A stretch of DNA of 6,377 nucleotides from Acidobacteriota bacterium (lineage in GTDB: Bacteria > Acidobacteriota > Blastocatellia > Pyrinomonadales > Pyrinomonadaceae): assembly GCA_019247865.1 (NCBI GenBank), contig JAFBAJ010000094.1, forward strand, positions 1 through 6,377. The letters are read 5' to 3'. The number at the start of each line of letters is the position of its first letter. Position 1 is the stretch's first letter. This document shows positions 1 to 6,377 of the stretch, piece after piece. The notes under the pieces are model-generated. The model was not told the origin of the DNA, did no database searches, and saw only the letters and a program-made list of their open reading frames with translations. The translations under genes and the position numbers were made by a program.

Positions 1-1
1 G

Positions 2-3000
2 CTCTATAACAACGGCGGCTATCCCATCAAGGACGCGCGCTTCGGCGAGAGCTACAGCGAGGGCGGCGGCCCGCAGTCTCTCATCCAGAACCCGCAGCCT
101 TCGCGCGCCGAGACGCAGTTCAAGGGCTGGCTCAAAGTGATCGACCCGCTGCCGCCGTGGAACATCTCGCAGCCGGGCAACGTCCTGCGCGTCTTCGAGC
201 GCGGCGGCCGCAGGCGTCTCGAAGTCGGCCTGCCCGACAAAGAGGAGGAGCCGGGCAAGCCAGACAAGGGACTCAGCCCGCGCGGCTTCGGCACGAACAA
301 TCGCACCGACCCGGTCTTCTTAGGTTTGCAGAAGACGCGTTTGCTCGACCCGACCCTGAACTTTCTGGGGACGAACGACCACGCCGGCGATTATCGCTCG
401 TCCGGCTGCACAGCCTGTCACGTCATCTACGCCAACGACCGCGATCCAGTTCATGCGGCGCAGTACGCTCCGTTCGGCAATGGCGGAGAGACGCAGACGG
501 CCGATCAGAATATCCCGCGTAATGAGCCGGGCCATCCGATTCGGCATCAGTTCACCAGCTCCATTCCGACCTCGCAGTGCATGGTCTGCCACATGCATCC
601 GGGGACGAACATGGTCGCTAGTTATCTCGGGCTGACCTGGTGGGACAACGAGACGGACGGCCAGTTGATGTATCCCGAAAAGCAGGTCACGCCCTCGCAG
701 GATGAAGAGCAGCGCAAGCTCGAACGCAACCCCGAAGGAGCTTCGCTGCGCGGGCTCTGGTCGGACAATGAATTTCTCAATCGAACCGGCACGCCCGAAT
801 TCAATCGCCAGTTAAAGCGCACGCAGTTCGCGGACTTTCACGGGCACGGCTGGGTCTTTCGCTCCGTCTTCAAGAAGAATCGTCAGGGCGACCTGCTGGA
901 CAAGGACGATAACGTCATCGCGCCGGACGATCCCGACAAGTTCGGCAAGGCCGTCCACCTGAAAGACATACATCTGGAGAAAGGGATGCATTGCGCCGAC
1001 TGCCATTTCCGGCAGGACTCGCACGGCAACGGCTTTCTGTATAACGAGCCGCGCGCGGGCATCGAGATCGACTGCATCGATTGTCACGGCTCGATCCAGG
1101 GGAAGACGAATCTCTTCACCTCAGGCCCGGCGGCGCAGGCCGTGACGGGCAAGGCCGCCGAGACGCGACAGAACCGCAAAGAACCGCTGGTCGGACAAGA
1201 CCTCACGCGCATCCGCGTCCGTGACAAAGACGGCGCGCAGGTTCCGCTCTTTCAGCGCATCGGTCGCGACACCAAACGCAGGGACGAGAACGGCGTCGAG
1301 GTGCAGCTCAGGAAGGGCGACATCGTGCAGAACTCCATCGTCAAGGCCGGGCGCTGGTGGAAGGTCAAGCAGACGGCCGACACGATTGACCCGTCTTCGC
1401 CCGACTACAATGAGAAGTCTCGTTACGCGAAGACCATCCGCACGGACAACGAGACGTGGGGCGATGTCCCTGCGGACGACAAGCTGCTGGCGCACCGCGA
1501 CAGCAACATGACCTGCTACGCGTGCCACTCATCCTGGGTGACCGGCTGTTTCGGCTGCCATCTCTCGATGCAGGCGAACAGGAAGATGCCGAACCGCCAT
1601 TTCGAGGGCGGCGACTCGCGCAACTTCACGACCTATAACTTTCAGGTCCTGCGTGACGACATCTTCATGCTCGGCCGCGACGGCACGGTCACGTCGCACC
1701 GCGTCGCCCCCGTGCGCTCCTCTTCAGCCGTGCTCGTCAGCTCGCAGAACCAGAACCGCGAATGGATCTACAGCCAGCAGCAGACCGTATCGGCCGAAGG
1801 CTTTAGTGGACAGACCTTCAACACGCATGTCCCGCACACTGTGCGCTCGAAGGAGACGAAGGGCTGTTCGGATTGTCACGTCTCGCGCGCGAACGACAAC
1901 AACGCGTGGCTGGCGCAGCTCCTCCTGCAGGGCACGAACTTCGTCAACTTTATGGGGCAGTACGTCTACGTCGCGGCGTCTGATGCGCTCGAAGCCGTCG
2001 CCGTGACGGAGCACACGGAGCCGCAGGCCGTCATCGGCAGCACGCTGCACAGGCTCCCGTACCCGGACGACTATCGCAAGTTCGAGCAGCGCGGCCGAAA
2101 GCTCAAGACCGTCTTCGAGCACGAGGGCAATCCGCGCGTCTTACAGGTGCAGGCGCGCGGCGAGTACGCTTATGTCGCCGCGGGCGAGGGCGGCCTGCGC
2201 GTCTATGACATCGCACAGATCGACCAGAAGGGATTTTCCGAGCGCATCACGACCGCGCCCGTCTCGCCCTACGGGCAGAGATTTTACGTCGACACGAAGT
2301 ACGCGACCGCCGTCGCCGCGCCGTCCACGCTGGCCGTCGATCCTGCGCGCTGGAAGATGGTCGTGGACGAGCAGGGAACTTACAGGAGCGTCTCGCCGGA
2401 GGAAGCAAAAACGCTCTACGAAAAATATCTGAGCGCGCCGATGCAAATTACGCCGCTCATCAATGAAGAGCAGCCGATCCATCCGCTCTACGCTTATCTT
2501 TACGTCGTGGACAAATACGAGGGACTGATTCTCGTCAACGCGGCGACGCTGCTCGACGGCGTGCCGACCAACAACTTTCTGCGCCGCGCGCTGACCTACA
2601 ACCCGGACGGCATCCTGAATGACGCCAACAACATCACCATCGCGGGCACGCACGCTTTGATCACGACCGCGCGCGAGCTGGTCTTCGTGAACATCAACAA
2701 CCCGCTGCATCCGTTCATCGAAAGGCGCATCGCTCTCAAACATCCGCGCAGCGTGGCGGTGCAGTTCCGCTACGCCTTCGTCGTCGACGAAGAGGGCCTC
2801 AAGGTCGTCGACCTCACGCGCCTCAACGACCAGCCGGATGAAGTGCAGCTCCTGGCGGATGCCTTCGTCGCTCTGCCGGACGCACAGGACGTGTACGTCG
2901 CGCGCACGTACGCTTACGTCGCGGCGGGCAAAGCAGGCGTGGCGATCGTGGATGTCGAGCGGCCGGACAAGCCGCGCCTCGAACAGATGTTCAATGCCGG

Positions 3001-3565
3001 AGGGCAACTGGCGGACGCGCATCAGGTCAAGGTGGCGATGACGAACGCGAGCCTCTTCGCCTACGTCGCGGACGGCGCAGGCGGCCTCAAAATCCTCCAG
3101 CTCACAGACCCGGAAACGATGCCGAATTATTCGGGCTTCAGCCCGCGACCCATCCCGCGCCTGATCGCCACTTTCAAAACGAAGGGCGAGGCGCTCGCCA
3201 TCTCGAAACCGCTCGACCGCGACCGCGCGGCGGACGAGAGCGGCAATCAGGTCTCCGTCTTCGGACGGCGCGGCGCGCGCCCCTTTAATTTGATGGAGAC
3301 GATGCGCCTCCTGCGCACGAATGGCGGCGCGGGGCCGTTCTTTACGGTGACGGACGCGCCCGGCACGCGGCCGCTCGACTTCAAGGCGACGGCGAGCTCG
3401 GACGCGCAGGAAGACGAAAAAGTCGGGACGGTCGCTCCACAGTCCGCGCCCGACGAACCAAAAAAGTTTGCACAATGGAGTGCGCTTGGTTTATTTATGG
3501 CTCTGGCGATCATCCTGAAGATCAGGCAGAAGCGTTATTCAAAGATGGGAGACCAGCCCGCATGA
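2..3565 (+). CDS. Multihaem c-type cytochrome with LVIVD beta-propeller and C-terminal membrane anchor (5' end outside window)
   Basis: The frame is open from base 2, so the gene begins upstream; the GTG at 137 is only an internal codon. The visible product has 1187 residues. Seven CxxCH covalent haem motifs are seen, at visible residues 136 (CTACH), 193 (CMVCH), 331 (CADCH), 358 (CIDCH), 505 (CYACH), 516 (CFGCH) and 622 (CSDCH). From about residue 654 to 1035 there are roughly seven repeats of the form YxYVAxGxxGLxVxDI (near 654, 722, 833, 884, 924, 970, 1021), the LVIVD pattern known to form beta-propellers. A hydrophobic stretch (about 1159-1172, [14 protein letters not shown]) followed by basic KIRQKRYSK suggests one membrane anchor with the haem and propeller part outside the cytoplasm. 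Haem attachment requires export, so a signal peptide is expected upstream. The likely role is envelope electron transfer; donor and acceptor cannot be read from sequence. More haems may lie in the missing N-terminus. Confidence 0.93.
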   Translation, partial: LYNNGGYPIKDARFGESYSEGGGPQSLIQNPQPSRAETQFKGWLKVIDPLPPWNISQPGNVLRVFERGGRRRLEVGLPDKEEEPGKPDKGLSPRGFGTNNRTDPVFLGLQKTRLLDPTLNFLGTNDHAGDYRSSGCTACHVIYANDRDPVHAAQYAPFGNGGETQTADQNIPRNEPGHPIRHQFTSSIPTSQCMVCHMHPGTNMVASYLGLTWWDNETDGQLMYPEKQVTPSQDEEQRKLERNPEGASLRGLWSDNEFLNRTGTPEFNRQLKRTQFADFHGHGWVFRSVFKKNRQGDLLDKDDNVIAPDDPDKFGKAVHLKDIHLEKGMHCADCHFRQDSHGNGFLYNEPRAGIEIDCIDCHGSIQGKTNLFTSGPAAQAVTGKAAETRQNRKEPLVGQDLTRIRVRDKDGAQVPLFQRIGRDTKRRDENGVEVQLRKGDIVQNSIVKAGRWWKVKQTADTIDPSSPDYNEKSRYAKTIRTDNETWGDVPADDKLLAHRDSNMTCYACHSSWVTGCFGCHLSMQANRKMPNRHFEGGDSRNFTTYNFQVLRDDIFMLGRDGTVTSHRVAPVRSSSAVLVSSQNQNREWIYSQQQTVSAEGFSGQTFNTHVPHTVRSKETKGCSDCHVSRANDNNAWLAQLLLQGTNFVNFMGQYVYVAASDALEAVAVTEHTEPQAVIGSTLHRLPYPDDYRKFEQRGRKLKTVFEHEGNPRVLQVQARGEYAYVAAGEGGLRVYDIAQIDQKGFSERITTAPVSPYGQRFYVDTKYATAVAAPSTLAVDPARWKMVVDEQGTYRSVSPEEAKTLYEKYLSAPMQITPLINEEQPIHPLYAYLYVVDKYEGLILVNAATLLDGVPTNNFLRRALTYNPDGILNDANNITIAGTHALITTARELVFVNINNPLHPFIERRIALKHPRSVAVQFRYAFVVDEEGLKVVDLTRLNDQPDEVQLLADAFVALPDAQDVYVARTYAYVAAGKAGVAIVDVERPDKPRLEQMFNAGGQLADAHQVKVAMTNASLFAYVADGAGGLKILQLTDPETMPNYSGFSPRPIPRLIATFKTKGEALAISKPLDRDRAADESGNQVSVFGRRGARPFNLMETMRLLRTNGGAGPFFTVTDAPGTRPLDFKATASSDAQEDEKVGTVAPQSAPDEPKKFAQWSALGLFMALAIILKIRQKRYSKMGDQPA
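407..1879 (+). other. Haem-binding region: seven CxxCH motifs
   Basis: The motifs lie at 407-421, 578-592, 992-1006, 1073-1087, 1514-1528, 1547-1561 and 1865-1879. Three pairs are visible: the first two are 57 residues apart, the middle two 27 apart, and the 1514 and 1547 motifs only 11 apart. The seventh stands alone before the propeller. Many non-motif histidines near the motifs (for example GHPIRHQF before the second, FHGHGW and [13 protein letters not shown] before the third) could be distal ligands, so bis-His coordination is possible. This is inferred, not shown. Confidence 0.9.
1955..3110 (+). other. LVIVD-type beta-propeller repeats
   Basis: The repeats are recognised by a recurring strand-turn-strand pattern: an aromatic-Val-Ala/Val strand, a Gly-rich turn, then a hydrophobic strand ending in D or N. 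Clear copies start at about 2165 ([16 protein letters not shown]), 2498 ([14 protein letters not shown]), 2771 ([15 protein letters not shown]), 2909 ([16 protein letters not shown]) and 3062 ([14 protein letters not shown]). Weaker copies are near 1961 and 2650. Copy spacing is about 40-50 residues in the last four and larger earlier. LVIVD propellers are usually exported and thought to mediate binding; which partner is bound here is unknown. Confidence 0.75.
3547..3565 (+). promoter_or_regulatory. Ribosome binding site and ATGA stop/start overlap
   Basis: GGGAGA at 3547-3552 lies 9 nt before the ATG at 3562. The stop codon TGA of the large cytochrome (3563-3565) overlaps this ATG as ATGA. 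The arrangement decides the start of the second gene and is typical of translational coupling, so the two cytochromes are probably made from one message in linked amounts. Confidence 0.8.
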
Positions 3566-4131
3566 AAAAAATCATCCCCTACAGCATCACTTTCATCTTT
3601 CTGGCGGCGGCCTGCTTTGTCATCGCGCCCGCGTTCAGCCGCGCGCTCGATGACGCGCCGAAGAAAGAGCTGCCGAAGCAGGTCACGCTGGCGAAAGACA
3701 GCCAGTCGGACAAGTACGGCGAGGTCGCTTTCAATCACGAAACGCACAGCATGAAGAATTACAGCGTGGACGGCAAAGCGCCCATCGCCTGTGTGGAGTG
3801 TCATCACACGGACCAGCCCGCCGCCGCGCTCAAGCCGCCGCTCAAGACTTCCGAGCGCAAGGTCGCACTGACGGCCGACGCGCTCAAAGCTCCGGACGCG
3901 GTCGGCGTCAAGAGCTGTCGCGCGTGCCACCTGCAAACGGGCGACGACAGCAAAGACCTGCCGAGCGTGACCTACGAAGGCAAGTCCACGCCCACCAAGC
4001 TGAACAACGAGAACGCGTATCACCTGAACTGCAATACCTGTCATGACGCGGCGATCAAAGCGCGCCCGGACCTCAAGGGCAAGATCCCCGGCACGAACGA
4101 TTGCGCGAAATGTCATAAGCCGCTTGAGTAA
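3562..4131 (+). CDS. Exported tetrahaem cytochrome, class III (c3/c7)-like
   Basis: The product has 189 residues. It begins with a basic and hydrophobic signal sequence (MKKIIPYS, then a hydrophobic core to about residue 30), so it is exported. Four CxxCH motifs occur at residues 77 (CVECH), 119 (CRACH), 157 (CNTCH) and 181 (CAKCH). Histidines at 59 and 62 (FNHETH), at 82 directly after the first motif (CVECHH), and at 154 just before the third motif supply four candidate distal ligands, giving a plausible bis-His set. The order FNHxxH, then CxxCHH, is the hallmark of cytochrome c3/c7-like proteins. I chose the ATG at 3562 over the upstream in-frame ATG at 3475 because it has a ribosome binding site, overlaps the preceding stop, and places the signal peptide at the N-terminus. 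The likely role is a soluble periplasmic electron carrier, plausibly the partner of the large cytochrome; the redox partner is inferred from position only. Confidence 0.93.
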   Translation: MKKIIPYSITFIFLAAACFVIAPAFSRALDDAPKKELPKQVTLAKDSQSDKYGEVAFNHETHSMKNYSVDGKAPIACVECHHTDQPAAALKPPLKTSERKVALTADALKAPDAVGVKSCRACHLQTGDDSKDLPSVTYEGKSTPTKLNNENAYHLNCNTCHDAAIKARPDLKGKIPGTNDCAKCHKPLE

Positions 4132-4150
4132 GATTGCGGATTTGGTTTTT

Positions 4151-4241
4151 GGTCTTAGGTCTTAGGTCTTTGCACTTGACGCGCAGCTTGAGGAATAAGA
4201 TTCAAGCTAAGCTCGACATCAAAGACCAAAGACCAAAGTCC
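4151..4241. repeat. Palindrome A: imperfect inverted repeat of tandem 7-nt units
   Basis: The left arm at 4151-4172 is three tandem 7-mers (GGTCTTA, GGTCTTA, GGTCTTT) plus G. The right arm at 4220-4241 is CAAAGAC, CAAAGAC, CAAAGTC plus C. The arms pair over 22 positions with 19 complementary matches, across a 47-nt spacer. A second hairpin is nested in the spacer: AGCTTGA (4185-4191) pairs perfectly with TCAAGCT (4202-4208). The element fills most of the 136-nt gap between the tetrahaem cytochrome and the next gene. It is probably a dispersed non-coding palindromic repeat. No T-tract follows the right arm, so it is not a canonical intrinsic terminator. Confidence 0.8.
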
Positions 4242-4255
4242 CAGGACCATCATTT

Positions 4256-4261
4256 GGGAGG
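4256..4261 (+). promoter_or_regulatory. Ribosome binding site of the HbpS/GlcG-like gene
   Basis: GGGAGG lies 6 nt before the ATG at 4268. This strong Shine-Dalgarno match fixes that start codon. It sits 14 nt beyond the right arm of palindrome A and is not itself in the stem. Confidence 0.8.
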
Positions 4262-4267
4262 CCGTAC

Positions 4268-5938
4268 ATGCGTTTCCCGCCAGCCCGTTTGCTCGCGTGG
4301 TCAGCGAAGCTGCTGCTCGTCCTCGTCCTCTGCTCAACGGGCGCACGCGCGCAATCGCTGACGACCACGGACGTGCAGACGCTTATCGCGCAGGCGGTCT
4401 CGGCCGCGGTGCAGTTGAATCGCAACGTGACCGTTGCCGTGACTGATCGCGAAGGCAACGTGCTCGGAGTCTTCGTCATGACGGGCGCGCCTGCTGCGAC
4501 GCAGATTCGCAGCGTCGGCGCGTTGGGCCGCGGCCTCGAAGGCGTCAGCGTTCCGGCCTTCGCCGCTGCTATCTCGAAAGCCGGGACGGGCGCGCTCTTT
4601 AGCACTTCGGGTAACGCCTTCACGACGCGCACGGCCAGCTTTATCATTCAGGAGCACTTTCCGCCCGGCGTCGATTTCCGCGCGGGCGGGCCGCTCTACG
4701 GCGTGCAGTTCTCGTCGCTCCCCTGTTCGGACATCAAAAAGCCGGGACTCCCGCTGGGACTTTCGGGCGATGCGGGCGGGATGCCGGTCTACAAGAACGG
4801 CCTGGCGGTGGGCGGCATCGGCGTCGAAGGAGACGGGCTCTACACGGTTGACCGCGACCCGGCGGACTTTGACCAGCCGTTTGAGGAGGTCATCGCGGCC
4901 TCGGCTGTGCGCGGCTATGAAGCGCCCGCGCTGATTCGCGGCGACAACATTCTGATCGACGGCATACGCCTGCCATACAGCAACGTCACGAGCCCGCCTG
5001 CGCCGCAGACGATTCCGTTCGGCAGCCTGCCCGGCGCAGTGCTCTCCGGCTTTCCGATTCGCGGCGGCCAGTCGTCAGCCTTTACCGCCGCGACGGTCGG
5101 CGGCATCAACGGCGAAGTCACCGCGCGCTTCTTTCCCTTTATCGGCAGCTCGTTCCCGTCGGCCGCAACCGCGCTGACCGCGAGCGACGTGAACCTGATT
5201 ATCTCGCACGCGGCGCAGACCGCGAACATCACGCGTGCAGCCATCCGCCAGCCCTTAGGCAGCAACGCGCGCGTTTCCATCACCGTCGTGGATACGGAAG
5301 GGAACGTGCTCGGCATCTTTCGCACGCCGGATGCGCCGGTCTTCGGCTTTGACGTGTCGGCGCAGAAGGCGCGCTCGGCCGTTCTCTTTTCGAGAAGCGA
5401 TGCTGCGGCGCGGCTCGCGGGCGCAGGGATGAGCCTCTATGTCAATCGAGCCGCGGCCGAGAACGTGCCGCTCAACGGGAGCATCGCCTACAGCGACCGC
5501 GCGATAGGCTTCCTGCATCGCCCGCTCTATCCGGACGGCATCAACAATACGCAGGCCGCGCCCTTGAGCACTTCGCTGGGCGACTGGAGCCCGTTCAACG
5601 TCGGCCTCCAACTGGACTTGATCACACAGAGCCTGCTTGCGCCACCGGCCGTCTGTTCGCTGCGTCCGTTCGTCGGCCGTCCGCCATGCACCTGCTCCTC
5701 CATCCAGATCATACGCAACGGCCTGCAAATCTTCGCGGGCAGCATCCCGCTCTACAAGGGCGGCACGCTCGTCGGAGCCATCGGCATCAGCGGCGACGGG
5801 ATTGACCAGGACGATTTCATCGCGGCGGGCGGGTCGCAGGGCTATGCGCCACCGGCCGGAATCCGCGCCGATCAGCTCATCATACGCGGCGTGCGCTTGC
5901 CCTTCGTCAAGTTCCCGCGCAGCCCGACGCTGCCATGA
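4268..5938 (+). CDS. Secreted protein with two HbpS/GlcG-like (haem-binding type) domains
   Basis: The product has 556 residues. The N-terminus has basic residues, a hydrophobic core (LLLVLVL) and a likely signal peptidase site after ARA at residue 28. Two related halves follow, about 31-240 and 303-550. Each opens with a helix beginning LTxxDVxxLI, then a strand pair containing VTDREGNVLGVF or VVDTEGNVLGIF. Each closes with a VYKNGxxVGGIGVxGDG or LYKGGxxVGAIGISGDG motif (tyrosines 175 and 496), GYxxP, and G[IV]RLP[YF]. This is the pattern of the HbpS/GlcG family (Pfam DUF336 / haem-degrading), whose best-studied member binds haem outside the cell; other members are of unknown role. Most family members are single-domain and much shorter, so this is a duplication with long inserted loops. 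A Cys cluster (463, 474, 476) is present only in the second half. Placement after two cytochromes suggests, but does not prove, a haem-related role. Confidence 0.85.
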   Translation: MRFPPARLLAWSAKLLLVLVLCSTGARAQSLTTTDVQTLIAQAVSAAVQLNRNVTVAVTDREGNVLGVFVMTGAPAATQIRSVGALGRGLEGVSVPAFAAAISKAGTGALFSTSGNAFTTRTASFIIQEHFPPGVDFRAGGPLYGVQFSSLPCSDIKKPGLPLGLSGDAGGMPVYKNGLAVGGIGVEGDGLYTVDRDPADFDQPFEEVIAASAVRGYEAPALIRGDNILIDGIRLPYSNVTSPPAPQTIPFGSLPGAVLSGFPIRGGQSSAFTAATVGGINGEVTARFFPFIGSSFPSAATALTASDVNLIISHAAQTANITRAAIRQPLGSNARVSITVVDTEGNVLGIFRTPDAPVFGFDVSAQKARSAVLFSRSDAAARLAGAGMSLYVNRAAAENVPLNGSIAYSDRAIGFLHRPLYPDGINNTQAAPLSTSLGDWSPFNVGLQLDLITQSLLAPPAVCSLRPFVGRPPCTCSSIQIIRNGLQIFAGSIPLYKGGTLVGAIGISGDGIDQDDFIAAGGSQGYAPPAGIRADQLIIRGVRLPFVKFPRSPTLP

Positions 5939-5948
5939 AGCGAGATTA

Positions 5949-6046
5949 GCCACAGAGACACAGAGACACAGAGCGAATAAAAAAAGATGAAGAGAGTGCT
6001 GAATAAGATGTTCGTGGTGTGCTCTGTGTCTCTGTGTCTCTGTGGC
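5949..6046. repeat. Palindrome B: perfect 26-bp inverted repeat of tandem 8-nt units
   Basis: The left arm at 5949-5974 is GC followed by tandem CACAGAGA units (5951, 5959, and a partial copy at 5967) and a final C. The right arm at 6021-6046 is its exact reverse complement over all 26 positions. The spacer is 46 nt (5975-6020). The left arm begins 11 nt after the stop codon of the HbpS/GlcG-like gene; the right arm lies inside the next reading frame. No T-tract follows, so it is not a standard terminator. From memory, CACAGAGA-type repeats recur in environmental bacterial genomes, which fits a dispersed repeat; I cannot verify copy number here. Confidence 0.88.
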
Positions 6047-6377
6047 CTGATGTTCGTTTCTTCGCTCTGTGCTGTGGCACAGACGAGCGAGGCGCAGGCG
6101 GCGGGCGTGTTGCGCCTTCGTGTGCGGACGAAGAGCGGGGGAAAGGAGAAGGGGCTCGCGCGCAAGCGTTTCTATCTCATCAAGGGCAGCAAGGAAGAGC
6201 ACAAGGCGCTGTTGGAAAAGCTCTCTCAGCAGACCGTCTTGACGCGTGAATGCTACTACCGCCAGCTCAAAGCGAGCGAGGCTTTTATCGGTTGGCTCAG
6301 GGAGGGCGATTGCGAATCTGTCTACTGTCGTCCGGTCGAGGAGAAATTCCTGTCGGGCGCGGACGCGGTGCCGGAGT
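5987..6377 (+). CDS. Exported protein of unknown family (3' end outside window)
   Basis: The frame starts at ATG 5987 and stays open to the window end (130 complete codons). The N-terminus has basic residues (MKRVLNK), a hydrophobic Cys/Ser/Leu-rich core and a likely cleavage site AVA before Q32, so export is likely. The mature part begins with a beta-like, basic stretch (GVLRLRVRTKSG, then GLARKRFYLIKG). A charged helical segment and a Cys-containing region follow, with C89, C109 and C114 (DCESVYC). I do not recognise a named family; the steady codon pattern and sensible protein composition argue that it is real. No good Shine-Dalgarno precedes 5987. An in-frame ATG at 6008, with a purine-rich GAAGAGAG about 11 nt upstream, is an alternative start but would lose the basic n-region. 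Residues 12-20 are encoded by the right arm of palindrome B. Confidence 0.75.
   Translation, partial: MKRVLNKMFVVCSVSLCLCGLMFVSSLCAVAQTSEAQAAGVLRLRVRTKSGGKEKGLARKRFYLIKGSKEEHKALLEKLSQQTVLTRECYYRQLKASEAFIGWLREGDCESVYCRPVEEKFLSGADAVPE

Noticed and set aside
137..139. GTG as the start of the large cytochrome
   Set aside because: The frame is open to the left edge with good coding content, there is no signal peptide after the GTG, and haem proteins of this kind must be exported.
2141..3475. Long open frame on the - strand (444 codons) opposite the propeller region
   Set aside because: It mirrors the GC-rich codon bias of the cytochrome gene. The product is Arg/Val/Asp-rich without domains, and the + strand frame has clear LVIVD repeats.
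3475..3561. Upstream ATG at 3475 as the start of the tetrahaem cytochrome
   Set aside because: It would bury the signal peptide behind 29 residues that overlap the membrane anchor of the previous gene; the ATG at 3562 has its own ribosome binding site.
3440..3562. C-terminal sorting signal (LPXTG or PEP-CTERM type) in the large cytochrome
   Set aside because: A hydrophobic segment and basic tail are present, but no LPXTG or PEP motif precedes them; a simple membrane anchor explains the sequence.
4176..4201. Possible sigma-70 promoter (TTGACG and TAAGAT) in the palindrome A spacer
   Set aside because: The gap between the two boxes is only 14 nt and the second box matches weakly; not supportable from sequence alone.
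4132..4267. Intrinsic terminator after the cytochrome pair
   Set aside because: The palindrome has a long spacer and no T-tract follows the right arm.
5949..6046. CRISPR array, because of the short tandem repeats
   Set aside because: The 8-nt units are contiguous with no unique spacers between them, and no cas gene is present.
5255..6202. Long open frame on the - strand (315 codons) across palindrome B
   Set aside because: It runs opposite the HbpS/GlcG-like gene and reads through both repeat arms; the composition is low-complexity Arg/Ala with no recognisable domain.

Overview
The window is GC-rich DNA with four consecutive genes on the + strand and no convincing gene on the - strand. The protein types (an exported multihaem cytochrome with LVIVD repeats, a class III-like cytochrome, a double HbpS/GlcG-like protein) and the short palindromic repeats between genes suggest an environmental Gram-negative bacterium. 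Acidobacteriota (Blastocatellia-like) is my best guess, but it rests on recollection of similar gene sets, not on a marker gene.

Layout. Positions 2-3565 hold the 3' part of a very large gene. Its visible product has seven CxxCH haem-binding motifs, then about seven LVIVD-type beta-propeller repeats, and a single C-terminal membrane anchor. It overlaps by ATGA with a small exported tetrahaem cytochrome resembling the c3/c7 class (3562-4131). A 136-base gap follows and contains palindrome A. Next is a secreted protein with two HbpS/GlcG-like domains (4268-5938). A 48-base gap contains the left arm of palindrome B, a perfect 26-bp inverted repeat. The right arm of B lies inside the fourth gene (5987 to the window end, incomplete), where it encodes the hydrophobic core of the signal peptide.

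How the genes may work together. The first two genes are very probably translated together and look like an electron-transfer pair in the cell envelope: a membrane-anchored multihaem cytochrome with a propeller docking module, plus a soluble tetrahaem shuttle. The HbpS/GlcG-like protein is exported too and could bind haem or another small cofactor, but a functional link is inferred only from adjacency. The fourth gene belongs to no family I can name.

The most unusual content is the pair of intergenic palindromes. They differ in sequence but share one design: arms of 22-26 nt built from short tandem units, spacers of 47 and 46 nt, and a common GAATAAGAT in both spacers. One has become part of a protein-coding sequence and places the start codon in the loop of a strong predicted hairpin.
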